Positions 33,162-42,327 of a stretch of 64,000 bases of DNA are shown here, piece by piece (the stretch's first letter is position 1; every line of letters begins with the position of its first letter). The translations under genes were made by a program, and so were the position numbers. Source of the DNA: JBBQNR01 sp963774075 (GTDB lineage: Bacteria; Actinomycetota; Thermoleophilia; Solirubrobacterales; JBBDJG01); NCBI GenBank assembly GCA_963774075.1, contig CAVZDP010000003.1, forward strand, positions 434,001 to 498,000, in the 5' to 3' direction. Under the pieces are notes generated by a model. That model was not told the DNA's origin, searched no databases, and worked only from the letters and a program-made list of their open reading frames with translations.

Positions 33162-36100
33162 TCAGCGACCGCGGACTGTGATCGTCCGGTTGGTCGTGCG
33201 AGCTCCGTTGAGCCTGACTGTGGCGCGTACGCGCAGGTTGCGATAGCGCCTCACGACGCGTCTGACCTTGTTCGCCACCTTGACCTTGACCGTCCGGGTC
33301 TTTCCGGCCGGGATGTTGAATGTCTTGCTGCCGAGCGCGAGCTTGCGCCGCGCCGACGTCTCGACCCTGCCCGCGGTCTGGAGCCTCAGGCGCCCGCGGC
33401 ACGGAAGCTCGCCGGTGGGACACGTCACACGCACCGGGATGACGCCGGTCTTCGACATCTTCACCCGCCGGCCGGAGATCGACGCGCGCGCCCGCGCTGC
33501 CACGCAGCCGTCGGTCTGGAGCCGCGGCAGCTCCTTGTAGACCTTGCCGTTGTGCCCGGTGAACTGCGCGTCGATCGTGGGCAGCGGCCTGGTCGTGCAG
33601 AGGTCGTTGAAGACGTTCAGGATCCCGTTCGGGCCACCCTTGACGTTCAGCTCGAAGCGCGACTGCGGCACGTCGGGCACGGAGTCGAACGTGTTCAGGA
33701 TCTTGATTCCGGAGAACCCGTTGCGAGCGTTCAGTACCACCTCGAGGCCGCCTCCGCGCAGCATGACGGCGAGCTTGGGCAGCGGCTTGCCGGACTCCTG
33801 CACGATGTAGACGGGTCCTGAGAGCTTGAACGGCAGCACCGGCGTTATCACGCTCGCCGTGCCGACCTGCGACAGCGCGGGGCAGGTGCGCGTGGCGAGC
33901 TGCGAGTCGTTGCAGAGCGCGCCCGGCTTCTGGAACTGCGGCACGTTCGGCCGGATGATGTCCGGGATCACGACTCTGGCCTTGGAGATGTTGGCCTCGC
34001 CGGGCCTCTGGGTGACGATCGCCTTCAGGTTCGGGTGATCGTCCTTCTGGGTCAGGCCATTGCCGCCCGCGATGATGCGGAGCCTGGGCTGGAACGGCAG
34101 CGCTTCGCAGCCGGTAGCCGCGGCATCGTGGCTCGAGGTCGCGGCGACCCCCCTGTCCGACGTGAAGGTCGCGGTGAAGGTGCGCGTGTCGCAGCCCGTC
34201 GGGTTGAAGAAGAAACGATCCTTGTCGACCACGATCTCGATCTTGCGCAGCGGCAGCGGGACGCCGCCGAGGATGGTCGGGATGTCCGGCGACAGGACGT
34301 CGACGCCGGTGTCCGCCTCTCTCAACACTGCGCGGTTGACCAAAACGACCCGCCCGAGATCGATCGGCCCGACCTTCGCTGGGATGACGATGACGAAGCT
34401 CGCGGCATCCCCCGCGTTGACGGCCTCGCCGATGTAGATCGACCCTGGAACGGTCAGCAGGCCGTTGCCATAGCCCACGGTCGACTTGATCGTGCCGACC
34501 TTGCTCGAGTCGGGGCAGTTCAGGCCGGGGGTGGATGCGAGCGCGTTGACGGTCCCGGCCGGGCACAGCGGCGCGTTGGCGAGGCTTCCGGCCGCTCCTG
34601 GCGGAAGTGACAGCTTCAGGCCCTTCATCATCTGGTGCCCGTCCGGCCGCGTCATGACGAGGCGCGAGACCGAGAAGGCGCCGGCCTGGGTGGGGGCTGC
34701 CGAGGCTTCCTCGACCACCGGCTGGAAGGGCTCCGGGTCCTGGCAGCCGGTCGTTGTCACCTTCGGCGTCACGGTCTTGGGCACGTTGCTGGCGTGGCTC
34801 GTGAGGACGGCGCTGCCGAGGTGCTCGCCGCAGTCGCGCGGGTTCATCAGCACCGCGTTGTCACCGCCGCGCGTGCGCAGCGTGAAGGTCGTGAAGGGCA
34901 CCTCGGGGTTGTTGCGGAAGACGGTCCTGATCTGGCCGCTCTCGGTCACGCTAACGTCGCCCGGCGGAAGCTTGAGCCGGAGGCCGTGACCTTCGAGCAG
35001 CAGGAAGAGCTTCCACGGGTTCGCCTCCGTCGGGCGGCCCGGCGCTCCGGTCGGGCCGAAGAAGGCCTTGCCGTGGATGGGGGTGGGCAGCACCGGCGCC
35101 TCGACCGTGATGTCGCCGATGTGCGACCCGGGCGGGCACTTGACCGGCGCGTCGCTGATCGTCTTGCCGTCGGCGCTCATCCCGAACTGATCGAAGGTGC
35201 ACTGCTCGAGTCCGACGCCGCCCGCCGGGGAGAGCGAGACGCCCTGGGGCAGAGTCACGTCGGCGTCCTTGAGCTGCGCCTGCCAGATGGGGTCGTCGGC
35301 GTACTCCCCGTAGTCGAGCTTGACGGCCATGCCCGTCGGCGCACCCGCCTGCTGGGTGTCCGGCGTGGTGGTGACGTCGAGGTCGAAGGGCACGTTCTCG
35401 CAGCCCGTGGGAGTGAACGTGGTGGTGCGGTGGTCGACGACGTGGCTCTCGCGCTGCTGGTCCTGAACTATCCCGTCGCCGTTGATGTCGGCCGGCTCGC
35501 GGGTCTGGGTCTTGTTGCTGACCTCGCTGGCCTTTTCGAGCGGCCGGAAGTAGGACACGGCATCCATGCGCATCGTCGCCGGTCTCTCACACTGCGCCGG
35601 GTTGAGGAAGAAGGGCTTGGCGCCGGCGAGCGGGGCTACGTCCACCGGACCGCCGTTGCTGACGTGGGAACCCGCACACGGCGCGTAACTGCAGAGGACC
35701 GTATCGATCTGCGAGGCCTTCGCCGCGAACGAGCCGAGCTTGAACGGCACGTCATAGACGGTCGAGCTGACGCCGAAGTCCGGGTTGGTGCCGCTCGAGC
35801 GCAGCGAGACGACCACGGGCAGAGGGCCCGGCGGGTCAGACGACAGCTTGGCGCCGGCTCCGAGCCTCGCGGGCTCGAGCCCCAGCGTCTCGAGGTTGTA
35901 GACACCGGTCGTGATGTCGAGCAGGGGGGCGCCGTCACCGGCCTCGGGCTGGACCGCGTGGGTGTAGGCATAGCCGACCTGGCTCTCGATCGGGCAGGAG
36001 AAGGCGATGAAGAGGTGGGTCGGGCACGTCGCCACGGCTGTCGGGTTGCCGAGCATTCCCGGGGGCAGATGCAGGTTGAAGTCCTTCAGCGTGGACGAGA

Positions 36101-36644
36101 CCTGCCCTGGGGTCTGAGTACAGCCGTTGACGGTCTCGAAGCCCACGAGCCCACCACCGGCTCTGGGACCGCCGGGGGGGTCACACAGGCGGAAAGAGAT
36201 CTCAGTGTCAGGGTGACCGCCCGCCTGTGTCGCGGGATAGGGAAGCGGCGGGTCGCTGGGCGGGTGTGTCAGGTCCTTTGGGATGACGGTGAACTTCTGG
36301 ATCTCCAGGGCCCCCTGATGAGGCCTCCTCTCGAAGCTGCCGCGGCCGCCGTCCTGGGTGTACGTGGTGCCGTCGAGCGTGAAAGAGTTGGCGTCCACGA
36401 CCGTTACTGGCCGGTTGCCATTGGCCCCTGCGGGGGTCGCGCCTGCGACGGTTATCGTCTCGCCCGTCGTGAGACCGTGGTTCGGGACGTTTACCTTGAT
36501 CAGCCCGCCGCCGTTCGTGATGCCGGTCGGCGGAGGCGGGATCAGCGTGTGGCTGGCCATCGCCGTGGCGGGAGCCGCGAGCAGCGCTCCGGCGGCGGCC
36601 AAGGCCACCACCATCAACCTGATCTGCGGGGCAATCCCCGTCAT
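33162..36644 (-). CDS. Large secreted modular protein
   Basis: 1160 residues, ATG 36644, with AGGAAGGG 8-15 bases upstream at the end of the previous gene. A signal peptide is clear (VVALAAAGALLAAPATAMA). The body has a repeated extracellular module: a Cys-Pro segment followed by S-x-V/I-G and then a strand block of type P.l.G.vyi(G/E), seen in at least four places (such as CPIESQVGYAY and CPALSQVGTASV). The last about 130 residues form an Arg/Lys-rich beta domain like that of the 36652 protein. It is probably a cell-surface or matrix protein, transcribed together with the RTX-like gene upstream. No enzymatic motif is seen. Confidence 0.82.
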   Translation of the reverse strand: MTGIAPQIRLMVVALAAAGALLAAPATAMASHTLIPPPPTGITNGGGLIKVNVPNHGLTTGETITVAGATPAGANGNRPVTVVDANSFTLDGTTYTQDGGRGSFERRPHQGALEIQKFTVIPKDLTHPPSDPPLPYPATQAGGHPDTEISFRLCDPPGGPRAGGGLVGFETVNGCTQTPGQVSSTLKDFNLHLPPGMLGNPTAVATCPTHLFIAFSCPIESQVGYAYTHAVQPEAGDGAPLLDITTGVYNLETLGLEPARLGAGAKLSSDPPGPLPVVVSLRSSGTNPDFGVSSTVYDVPFKLGSFAAKASQIDTVLCSYAPCAGSHVSNGGPVDVAPLAGAKPFFLNPAQCERPATMRMDAVSYFRPLEKASEVSNKTQTREPADINGDGIVQDQQRESHVVDHRTTTFTPTGCENVPFDLDVTTTPDTQQAGAPTGMAVKLDYGEYADDPIWQAQLKDADVTLPQGVSLSPAGGVGLEQCTFDQFGMSADGKTISDAPVKCPPGSHIGDITVEAPVLPTPIHGKAFFGPTGAPGRPTEANPWKLFLLLEGHGLRLKLPPGDVSVTESGQIRTVFRNNPEVPFTTFTLRTRGGDNAVLMNPRDCGEHLGSAVLTSHASNVPKTVTPKVTTTGCQDPEPFQPVVEEASAAPTQAGAFSVSRLVMTRPDGHQMMKGLKLSLPPGAAGSLANAPLCPAGTVNALASTPGLNCPDSSKVGTIKSTVGYGNGLLTVPGSIYIGEAVNAGDAASFVIVIPAKVGPIDLGRVVLVNRAVLREADTGVDVLSPDIPTILGGVPLPLRKIEIVVDKDRFFFNPTGCDTRTFTATFTSDRGVAATSSHDAAATGCEALPFQPRLRIIAGGNGLTQKDDHPNLKAIVTQRPGEANISKARVVIPDIIRPNVPQFQKPGALCNDSQLATRTCPALSQVGTASVITPVLPFKLSGPVYIVQESGKPLPKLAVMLRGGGLEVVLNARNGFSGIKILNTFDSVPDVPQSRFELNVKGGPNGILNVFNDLCTTRPLPTIDAQFTGHNGKVYKELPRLQTDGCVAARARASISGRRVKMSKTGVIPVRVTCPTGELPCRGRLRLQTAGRVETSARRKLALGSKTFNIPAGKTRTVKVKVANKVRRVVRRYRNLRVRATVRLNGARTTNRTITVRGR

Positions 36645-36651
36645 CGCTTGC

Positions 36652-39600
36652 TCATCCCTTCCTCTTGGACGCCTTCACCGTCAGGGTGCGGGTCGACCTC
36701 ACGGTCCGGTTCGAAGCCCGCTGGACGCCCCTCGGCCTCGCGCTCACGATAGCTCGGATCCGGAGACGGTTGCGGCGGTTTATGAGCCGCTTCAACTTGC
36801 TCGCGATCTTGATCCGCACGGCCTTCCGCTGGCCCGGGCGCGTGATGGTGAAGCTCTTGCGGCCGAGGCGCATCTTGCGCGCTGCCTTGCGCTTGGCGGC
36901 GTCGTTGACCGCACGCACGGCGCCGGCGGTCTCGAGCGTCACCGTCCCTCTGGCTGCAACCGGACACCTCACCCGTACCGACACCGTGCTGCCCTTGAGC
37001 GTCAGGGTGCCTGCTGAGACGGAGCAGCGGTTGGAAGCCGTGACGCGATTCACGACCTCGCAGTTGCCGGCGACGTCGTCGTCGGTGTCCGCGTCGACGA
37101 CGTCCCTGCCGCCGCCGCAGGCGACCTTGCCGTTCTTGCCGTCCCTGCTGTTGATGCTGTCGTCACCGCCGCCGGTGCTGACGTTGAGGACGTCCGTACG
37201 GATGAAGTCCCCTTCGTTCGACTCGCCGTCGTCCGCCGCACCGTCGAGCGTGATCGAGACGTCCGCCGTGCGCGCGCCGTAGTCCGCTGTGTCGCTGCCC
37301 GCGACGGCGCCCAGCGTGTCGGCTCCGGCTCCCCCGTCGAGCATGTCGTCGCCGCCGCCGCCCTCGAGCGTGTCCTCTCCTCCTCCGCCGCCGAGCCTGT
37401 CGTTGTCGTCGTCGCCGCGTAGTACGTCGCGCCCCTCGCCGCCGTCGAGCAGATCCTCTCCGCCCCCGGCCAGGATCAGATCGAAGCCTCCGTTGCCCAC
37501 CAGAGTGTCGTTTCCGCCGCCGCCTATGAGGACGTTGCCCGCGCCATCGCCGGTCAGCACGTCGCCCGCGGCACCGCCGAACAGCTTCTCGACGTCGCCT
37601 GCCAAGTTGTCGTTCTCGCCCGCCTCGCCGTCCCCGCCCGGTGTGGAGAGATCGGCATTGATCGGCGCGGTGCGGCCTGAGTAGTCGGCGCTGTCGGCTC
37701 CGTCACCGCCCAGAAGGACGTCAGCTCCGGCGCCTCCGTCCAGTACGTCGTCGCCACCGCCGCCGCTCACGATGCCGTCGCCGCCGTTGGCGACGAGCCG
37801 GTCAGCGTCGATTCCGCCGGAAAGGCTCTCGACGTCGGAGCCGACGTTGTCGCCCTCGCCCGCGACTCCGTCGTTGGCAAAGTCGTTGGTGGACACGTTC
37901 ACGGGTACCAGTTCGGCCGAGTAGTCGACCAGGTCCGTCCCTGGGCCTCCCGCGAGGTGGTCGGAGCCGGCGTTTCCGACCAGACGATCGTTGTCGGCGC
38001 CGCCATCGAGCTGGTCGTCGCCGTCACCGCCCTGTAGGTCGTCCGCTCCCTCATGACCCCTGACTTCGTCGGTGCCGCCACTGCCCTTCAGAGTGTCGTC
38101 ACCGAAGCCTCCGAATACCCGGTCGGCTCCTCCGCCGGCGTCGATGAGGTCGTTGCCGCCTCTACCCTCGAATGTCTCTGCACCCTCACCGCCGCGCATG
38201 ACGTCCCCGCCAGAGCCGCCGATCACGTGCTCGACTCCGGGCTGGATGACCTCGAACTGCGGCGCCTCGGGGTTCGTCCTGTCGACGTCGGACACCTCAT
38301 TTCCGTCGTCGGCGGTCTCATCGAGGGTCGCCCGGATCGGCTCCGTGCGTCCCACGGACGTGGCTCGGTCCGCGTCGATGCCGGCATAGGTGACCGTGTC
38401 CGTGCCGGTTTCGCCGAAGAACTTGTCTGGGCCCCGGCCACCGTCGAACAGGTCGTTTCCTGGACCGCCCCAGAAGACGTTCTTGCCCGAGATCCCGGCA
38501 CGCGGCTCAAAAATCGGGGACAGTCGTGGGTCGTTGCCGAGGAGAGTGTCGTCGCCGGCGCCGCCGATCACGTTCTCGACGTCCTCACCGATGCAGTCCC
38601 TGCGGCCGCCAGCGCCCACGTCCGAAGCTCCACCGTCGTTGGCCAAGCAGTCGTCACCGCCCCGCTCATCGGTTAGGCCCTCGCGGCCCGGAAACTCACA
38701 ATCGTCGGCGGCCGCGATGTGCACCAGCGCGCCGCTGGAGTGCGACGCAGCGCTCGTCCCGTTCGCTCCCCTCGTGGCGCCCGTAAACGTCGTCTCGGTC
38801 GTGCCGGTGTAGGTGATCTGCTCCGAGCCGATGCGGAGAGTGCCGGTCCCTGTGAACCCCCTTGTAGAAGCAACGGTGATGGTGGTCGCAACGCCGTCGA
38901 GCGCCCCACTCAGAGTCGTGTCTGCCGCACCCAGCGTGACGGTGATGTTGCTGCCCGGGCTCGGACCGGTGTAAGCGGAGTAGTCGACGGTGTCCTCGCC
39001 GAGCCGGCCGCAGATGATGTCGGCCCCCGGCCCTCCTACCATGAGGTTCGGGGTGCGGCCACCGAAGATGCGGTCGTCACCGGCTCCCCCTATCACGGTC
39101 TCGATGTCCTCACGGATGATGTCGTTCTCGCCGGACTCGCCGCTCAGCGTGCCGAAGTCCAGCAGCTCGTCCTCCGGCGCGATCACGACGCCGTTCGTGC
39201 GGTGCTCGTAGTTGATCGTGTCGTTCCCGTTGCCGCCCTGGATGTTGTCGCCGCCGTTGGAGGCGCTCCCTTCGTCGAACTCGTCATTGCCGCGGCCGCC
39301 CTCGAGCTGGTCTCCGCCAGGCCCACCACGCAAGATGTTTGACGACGTGTCGGGGACGTCCGGAAACTCCGTGGTCGCGAAGATCACATCACTGCCAGCG
39401 CCCGCGTCCATCGTGTCGCTACCGAGGTTGCCGCGGATGGTGTCGTTGGACGTACCGGTGCTGAGAACTGAGTCGTCGCCGTCGCCGAGGTTGAGGTCGG
39501 CGTCGACAGTCGAAGCGGCGTTGACGACGACGGTGTCGTCGCCGTCACGGGCGGCGACCTTGAGCTCGAAATCCGGGAAGTTCGGGTTCTGGTCGAAGCC

Positions 39601-39885
39601 CGGGTCGGCGCAATCGGCCGTGTTCGCGTCCACCCGGGTGCACTCGGTAGCGGAACCGGGGTCGATGATGATCCCGGCCGTGTCCGTGATCCTCCAGTCC
39701 CCGCTCTGAATGACGGTGATGAAGTTGGGCGTGTTGAAACCGGCGATGACGTCCACCCGCTTCGCCGCCGTGTCGACCGAGACGGTCGTCGGGACGGCCA
39801 GGGCGGGCGGCGCGAGAGCGAGCATCAACGTGGCGACGCAAGGGAGCGCCAGCTTTCGGGCCGCTCTAGCGATGCGGCCGCTCAC
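36652..39885 (-). CDS. Secreted RTX-like calcium-binding repeat protein
   Basis: 1077 residues from GTG 39885, preceded by GAGAGG; a TTG start at 39969 would add 28 residues before the signal peptide. LALPCVATLMLALAPPALA is the signal peptide. Most of the protein is hemolysin-type nonapeptide repeats (GGxGxDxLxG, for example GGGGNDTLVGNGG), which bind calcium in a beta roll. Around residues 320-400 a non-RTX insert appears (TTITVASTRGFTGTGTL, SEQITYTGTTETTF), resembling a phage-type adhesion module. The C-terminal about 130 residues are a basic beta domain shared with the 33162 protein, 7 bases downstream. Likely a surface adhesin or matrix protein. Confidence 0.85.
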   Translation of the reverse strand: MSGRIARAARKLALPCVATLMLALAPPALAVPTTVSVDTAAKRVDVIAGFNTPNFITVIQSGDWRITDTAGIIIDPGSATECTRVDANTADCADPGFDQNPNFPDFELKVAARDGDDTVVVNAASTVDADLNLGDGDDSVLSTGTSNDTIRGNLGSDTMDAGAGSDVIFATTEFPDVPDTSSNILRGGPGGDQLEGGRGNDEFDEGSASNGGDNIQGGNGNDTINYEHRTNGVVIAPEDELLDFGTLSGESGENDIIREDIETVIGGAGDDRIFGGRTPNLMVGGPGADIICGRLGEDTVDYSAYTGPSPGSNITVTLGAADTTLSGALDGVATTITVASTRGFTGTGTLRIGSEQITYTGTTETTFTGATRGANGTSAASHSSGALVHIAAADDCEFPGREGLTDERGGDDCLANDGGASDVGAGGRRDCIGEDVENVIGGAGDDTLLGNDPRLSPIFEPRAGISGKNVFWGGPGNDLFDGGRGPDKFFGETGTDTVTYAGIDADRATSVGRTEPIRATLDETADDGNEVSDVDRTNPEAPQFEVIQPGVEHVIGGSGGDVMRGGEGAETFEGRGGNDLIDAGGGADRVFGGFGDDTLKGSGGTDEVRGHEGADDLQGGDGDDQLDGGADNDRLVGNAGSDHLAGGPGTDLVDYSAELVPVNVSTNDFANDGVAGEGDNVGSDVESLSGGIDADRLVANGGDGIVSGGGGDDVLDGGAGADVLLGGDGADSADYSGRTAPINADLSTPGGDGEAGENDNLAGDVEKLFGGAAGDVLTGDGAGNVLIGGGGNDTLVGNGGFDLILAGGGEDLLDGGEGRDVLRGDDDNDRLGGGGGEDTLEGGGGDDMLDGGAGADTLGAVAGSDTADYGARTADVSITLDGAADDGESNEGDFIRTDVLNVSTGGGDDSINSRDGKNGKVACGGGRDVVDADTDDDVAGNCEVVNRVTASNRCSVSAGTLTLKGSTVSVRVRCPVAARGTVTLETAGAVRAVNDAAKRKAARKMRLGRKSFTITRPGQRKAVRIKIASKLKRLINRRNRLRIRAIVSARPRGVQRASNRTVRSTRTLTVKASKRKG

Positions 39886-40347
39886 CCTCTTCAACCTCTC
39901 ACTCTCTCCGATCTTCCCCAAGATGCCCTGATCCACGTCCTTGCCGGATAAGTACGCGCCCCCTGCCAAGAGCTTAAGGACGCCGGGCTCTTCGAGTCAA
40001 GAGCCGTAAGCATCCCTGCAACGCGCCAGTATAGCCCGGATTCACAACGGGCGCCGCACTTGTTCTAGTACACGATCGCCCTGCACATGGACCGGATTCG
40101 CGCGACCGCGAGTCGAAAGACGGCCCGTCCCTTGCCGTTGGTCGGACTGTTGTTCGGCCGTTGCACGTACCGCGCGGCGGCGCCTGGACGAGACTGCGCT
40201 TTTTGTGCTACTTTTTCGCCGTGGCTTGGGCCCGCGTCGCATGTCTAAAGGCCCAAACCGCCGTAGCTTAAGCCCGCTTCGCAGCATGTCCAAGGGCGAG
40301 AGCTCGGGTTAGTCAGTCCAAATTCCATATAGAGGGAGGCGTAGCGC
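39886..40347. other. Divergent control region between two secreted-protein genes
   Basis: This 462-base gap separates the divergent RTX-like gene and the 40348 gene and must hold both promoters. It contains a direct repeat (40221-40298) and a mini-ORF (40241-40312) near the 40348 start. A short stem, GGCTCTT/AAGAGCC with a 6-base loop, lies near 39986-40005. GGGAGG at 40334-40339 is the ribosome binding site of the 40348 gene. I cannot place a -10/-35 pair with confidence. Confidence 0.5.
40221..40298 (+). repeat. Two-copy direct repeat whose ends copy the start of the next gene
   Basis: GTGGCTTGGGCCCGCGTCGC... (from 40221) and GTAGCTTAAGCCCGCTTCGC... (from 40263) are imperfect copies of a unit ending in ATGTCYAARGGC. 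The beginning of the 40348 gene, GCGCATGTCCAAGCGC, looks like a third, shortened copy. The first copy also contains a TTGGGCC/GGCCCAA inverted pair. A 23-codon frame, 40241-40312, starts in copy 1 and reads MSKGPNRRSLSPLRSMSKGESSG. It may be a leader sequence or debris from duplication of the gene start. Confidence 0.55.
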
Positions 40348-41148
40348 ATGTCCAAGCGCTCGACCACTCTGACGCTATCGCTGGCACTCGGGGCACTCGT
40401 GGCCCTCTGTCTGGTCAGCGTCGCGTCAGCGCAACACCCACGTCCCGGCGGAGGCAGTCCGTTCCGGGTACCGCTCGTCCCATCGTTCAAGGCCTGTGTG
40501 GCCCCGAACTCGACGCACGTTGCGCCGCTCGCGCAGCCGTCGTGTACGCCGCCACAGCTCGAGTCCGCGATCCTGACCACCGGTACGACGGGTGCCGGGT
40601 CGGGTTCCGCGCGTCTCGATGTCAAGTGCGTCGGTGGTGCGGCCGGAGAGCAGCCGCCCTGCAGCACTACCGCGGGCGACCAGGAGGACATCGCTGTTTT
40701 CTCCGCGGCGACCGACGTCCGGTGCTCTGTCGGTGGCATCCCCGGATGCTCCACGGCCGGCGGTGACTACGTCGGTGGGGTGATCGGCCAGTCTCTGATT
40801 CGGATCACCGACCACTCGAACGGCACGCCAGCGACGGTCTGCGCAACCGGCACCGGCGCCCCGCCGTGCACGACGGCCACCGTTCAGGACCTGACGTTCT
40901 CCGTGCTGGCGAGCTGCACCGGCACGCCGGCGAGCGCCAACGGGTCGAACTGTGGAGTCAACACCACGATCGACGCCCTCCTCGCAGGCACCGTCAAGGA
41001 GCTGCAGCGCGGAGTGGTGGCGATATTCAGCATCGTCGTCAAGGACGCCGGGCCTGACGGTCTGGTGAACCCAGGCCCCGGCTGCCCGCCGGCTTGTGGT
41101 ACAGGCGACGAGACCGAGTTCGGCAGGCAGGGCATCTTCATCCCATAA
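40348..41148 (+). CDS. Secreted protein of unknown function, paralogue of the 42328 C-terminal domain
   Basis: 266 residues from ATG 40348, with GGGAGG at 40334-40339. LALGALVALCLVSVASAQ is a signal peptide. The mature part has HPRPGGGSPFRVPLVPSFKAC, then a beta-rich, Cys-rich region (about ten Cys in the mature protein), ending in GRQGIFIP. The same blocks, in the same order, form the second half of the 42328 protein (PRPGGATPLRVPLVPEYRKC to RQGVFLP). The function is unknown, and no enzymatic motif is seen. A strong terminator follows at 41181-41223. Confidence 0.8.
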   Translation: MSKRSTTLTLSLALGALVALCLVSVASAQHPRPGGGSPFRVPLVPSFKACVAPNSTHVAPLAQPSCTPPQLESAILTTGTTGAGSGSARLDVKCVGGAAGEQPPCSTTAGDQEDIAVFSAATDVRCSVGGIPGCSTAGGDYVGGVIGQSLIRITDHSNGTPATVCATGTGAPPCTTATVQDLTFSVLASCTGTPASANGSNCGVNTTIDALLAGTVKELQRGVVAIFSIVVKDAGPDGLVNPGPGCPPACGTGDETEFGRQGIFIP

Positions 41149-41180
41149 CGGGAGGAGATACCAAGCAAGCCCAAGCACCA

Positions 41181-41223
41181 GGAGGGCGGGATCGGCGCAA
41201 GCCGCTCCCGCCCTCCACTTTTT
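41181..41223 (+). terminator. Rho-independent terminator after the 40348 gene
   Basis: GGAGGGCGGGA (41181-41191) pairs with TCCCGCCCTCC (41206-41216), 11 bp, with an inner CGGC-GCAA-GCCG hairpin and a T5 run at 41219-41223. It lies 33 bases after the stop codon. Confidence 0.85.
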
Positions 41224-41343
41224 CCCTTTCGATGACTCTGAAGAGACACGCCAAGATTGCGCGCAACGAGCCGCGCCGCCAATGCGGTTAACGGCGTACC
41301 GGTCCTCCGCCCTGCGCTATGTTGTGCGCCGAGGTAAACCCTG

Positions 41344-41895
41344 ATGCGCAGACTTCCAATCCTTCTCGGCCTCGTCGGCGTCCTGATCGTCGTCGGACTC
41401 GTCGGCCTCGCAGCCCTCGTCATCGGTGATGACGACAGCAGCAACGGCCACTCCGCGCAGTCAGAGGACCCATTTCCCGAGAACCCGGGCTTCCATCTGG
41501 GAGCGGATGCGTCCCCTTACGCCGGCCCCGTCCCGTTGAAGGTGAAGTTCTCGGTGAACCCGTTCAAGAACGACGGCGACGTCCAGTACTACTGGCGCTT
41601 CGACGACGGCACCACGAGTCGCGATAAGGACCCAGCGAAGGTGTTCAGGGAAAACGGCTACTACCAGGTGCTCGTGGACGCGAAGGACAAGAAGGGCAAC
41701 CGGGACCGCGTCACGCTGATCCTCGGCGCCTGGCCGGCCGACCTGTGGGCGACCACGGAGCGCCGCCGGTTGACTCGCCGGGAGCAGCTCGGAGCGATCA
41801 GGGAGCAGAGCCGCGCGACGCAGGCGCGGCGGGACCGCCTGAAGAAGGCGGGCAAGCCCTACACGGGCGAGACGGTCCCCGAGCCGAACTTCTAG
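41344..41895 (+). CDS. Membrane-anchored PKD-domain protein
   Basis: 183 residues from ATG 41344, with GAGG about 9 bases upstream. Residues 5-27 (LPILLGLVGVLIVVGLVGLAA) form a membrane anchor or uncleaved signal. The following extracellular part (VPLKVKFSVNPFKNDGDVQ, YYWRFDDGTTSRDKDPAKVF, YYQVLVDAKDKKGN) is a PKD-type beta-sandwich with the usual W-x-F-x-D-G core. The C-terminal 60 residues are charged and helical (RREQLGAIREQSRATQARR). It is probably a surface-exposed binding protein; its partner is unknown. Confidence 0.8.
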   Translation: MRRLPILLGLVGVLIVVGLVGLAALVIGDDDSSNGHSAQSEDPFPENPGFHLGADASPYAGPVPLKVKFSVNPFKNDGDVQYYWRFDDGTTSRDKDPAKVFRENGYYQVLVDAKDKKGNRDRVTLILGAWPADLWATTERRRLTRREQLGAIREQSRATQARRDRLKKAGKPYTGETVPEPNF

Positions 41896-41941
41896 CTGAG
41901 GTTCCCCACCAGGTCATTTGACCCTGGTGGCCGGTCGCTGC

Positions 41942-42235
41942 TCAGTGCCCGAGGGGCTCTGCCAGCTCGACGATGATCCCCTCGGGGCCGCCGGACGTAG
42001 CAGAGCCGGTAGCTGTCCTCGTAGCGCTCCAGCTCGCCGACGAGCTCAGCGCCGCGGGCTCGCAGGCCGGCGACGGCGGCGTCGACGTCTTCGACGGCGA
42101 ATGCCGTGCTCCATCCGTTGAATCGTCATGTGCTCGATGGTAAGGAATCCAGGTTCGAGCCACGGCGGCCAAGCATGAACATCAGGTTCGCCGCGTGCGG
42201 ATCGAACGGGGTGTAGCCGACCTCGTCAAGGGTGC
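41942..42235 (-). pseudogene. Remnant of a VOC/glyoxalase-family gene
   Basis: On the minus strand, FAVEDVDAAVAGLRARGAEL and LERYEDSYRLCYVR give the start and middle of a C-terminal VOC half-domain. The family end GPEGIIVELAEPLGH continues in a different frame, so there is a frameshift near 41985. The N-terminal half of the domain pair is missing. The remnant lies between two secreted-protein genes and is unlikely to be active. Confidence 0.7.
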
Positions 42236-42268
42236 ATCTTGCCGGTGCCGACGGCCGAGCCCCAGCAA

Positions 42269-42300
42269 GCCGAAGGCCGGGACTCAGCCCGGCCTTCGGC
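42269..42300 (-). terminator. Hairpin downstream of the 42328 gene
   Basis: GCCGAAGGCCGGG (42269-42281) and CCCGGCCTTCGGC (42288-42300) form a perfect 13-bp stem with a 6-base loop, 28 bases past the stop of the minus-strand 42328 gene. On that strand it is followed by TTGCTGG, which is a weak T-run. It probably ends transcription or protects the mRNA end. Confidence 0.55.
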
Positions 42301-42327
42301 GCTCGCTATGCGTCTTTTCGTTCGGCG

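Noticed and set aside
33130..34566. Long open frame on the minus strand overlapping the 1160-residue protein in another frame
   Set aside because: It shares the strand of the real gene, has Arg/Gln/Pro-rich shadow composition and no start with a ribosome binding site.
39975..40012. AAGGACGCCGGG followed by a small hairpin, looking like another palindrome copy
   Set aside because: The left core matches copy B, but the second GCGTCCT element and the outer arms are absent; chance or a fully decayed copy.
40221..40320. Possible cyclic-di-GMP (GEMM) riboswitch before the 40348 gene
   Set aside because: CCCAAACC and GTAGC fragments are present, but the conserved GEMM core and helix order cannot be assembled.
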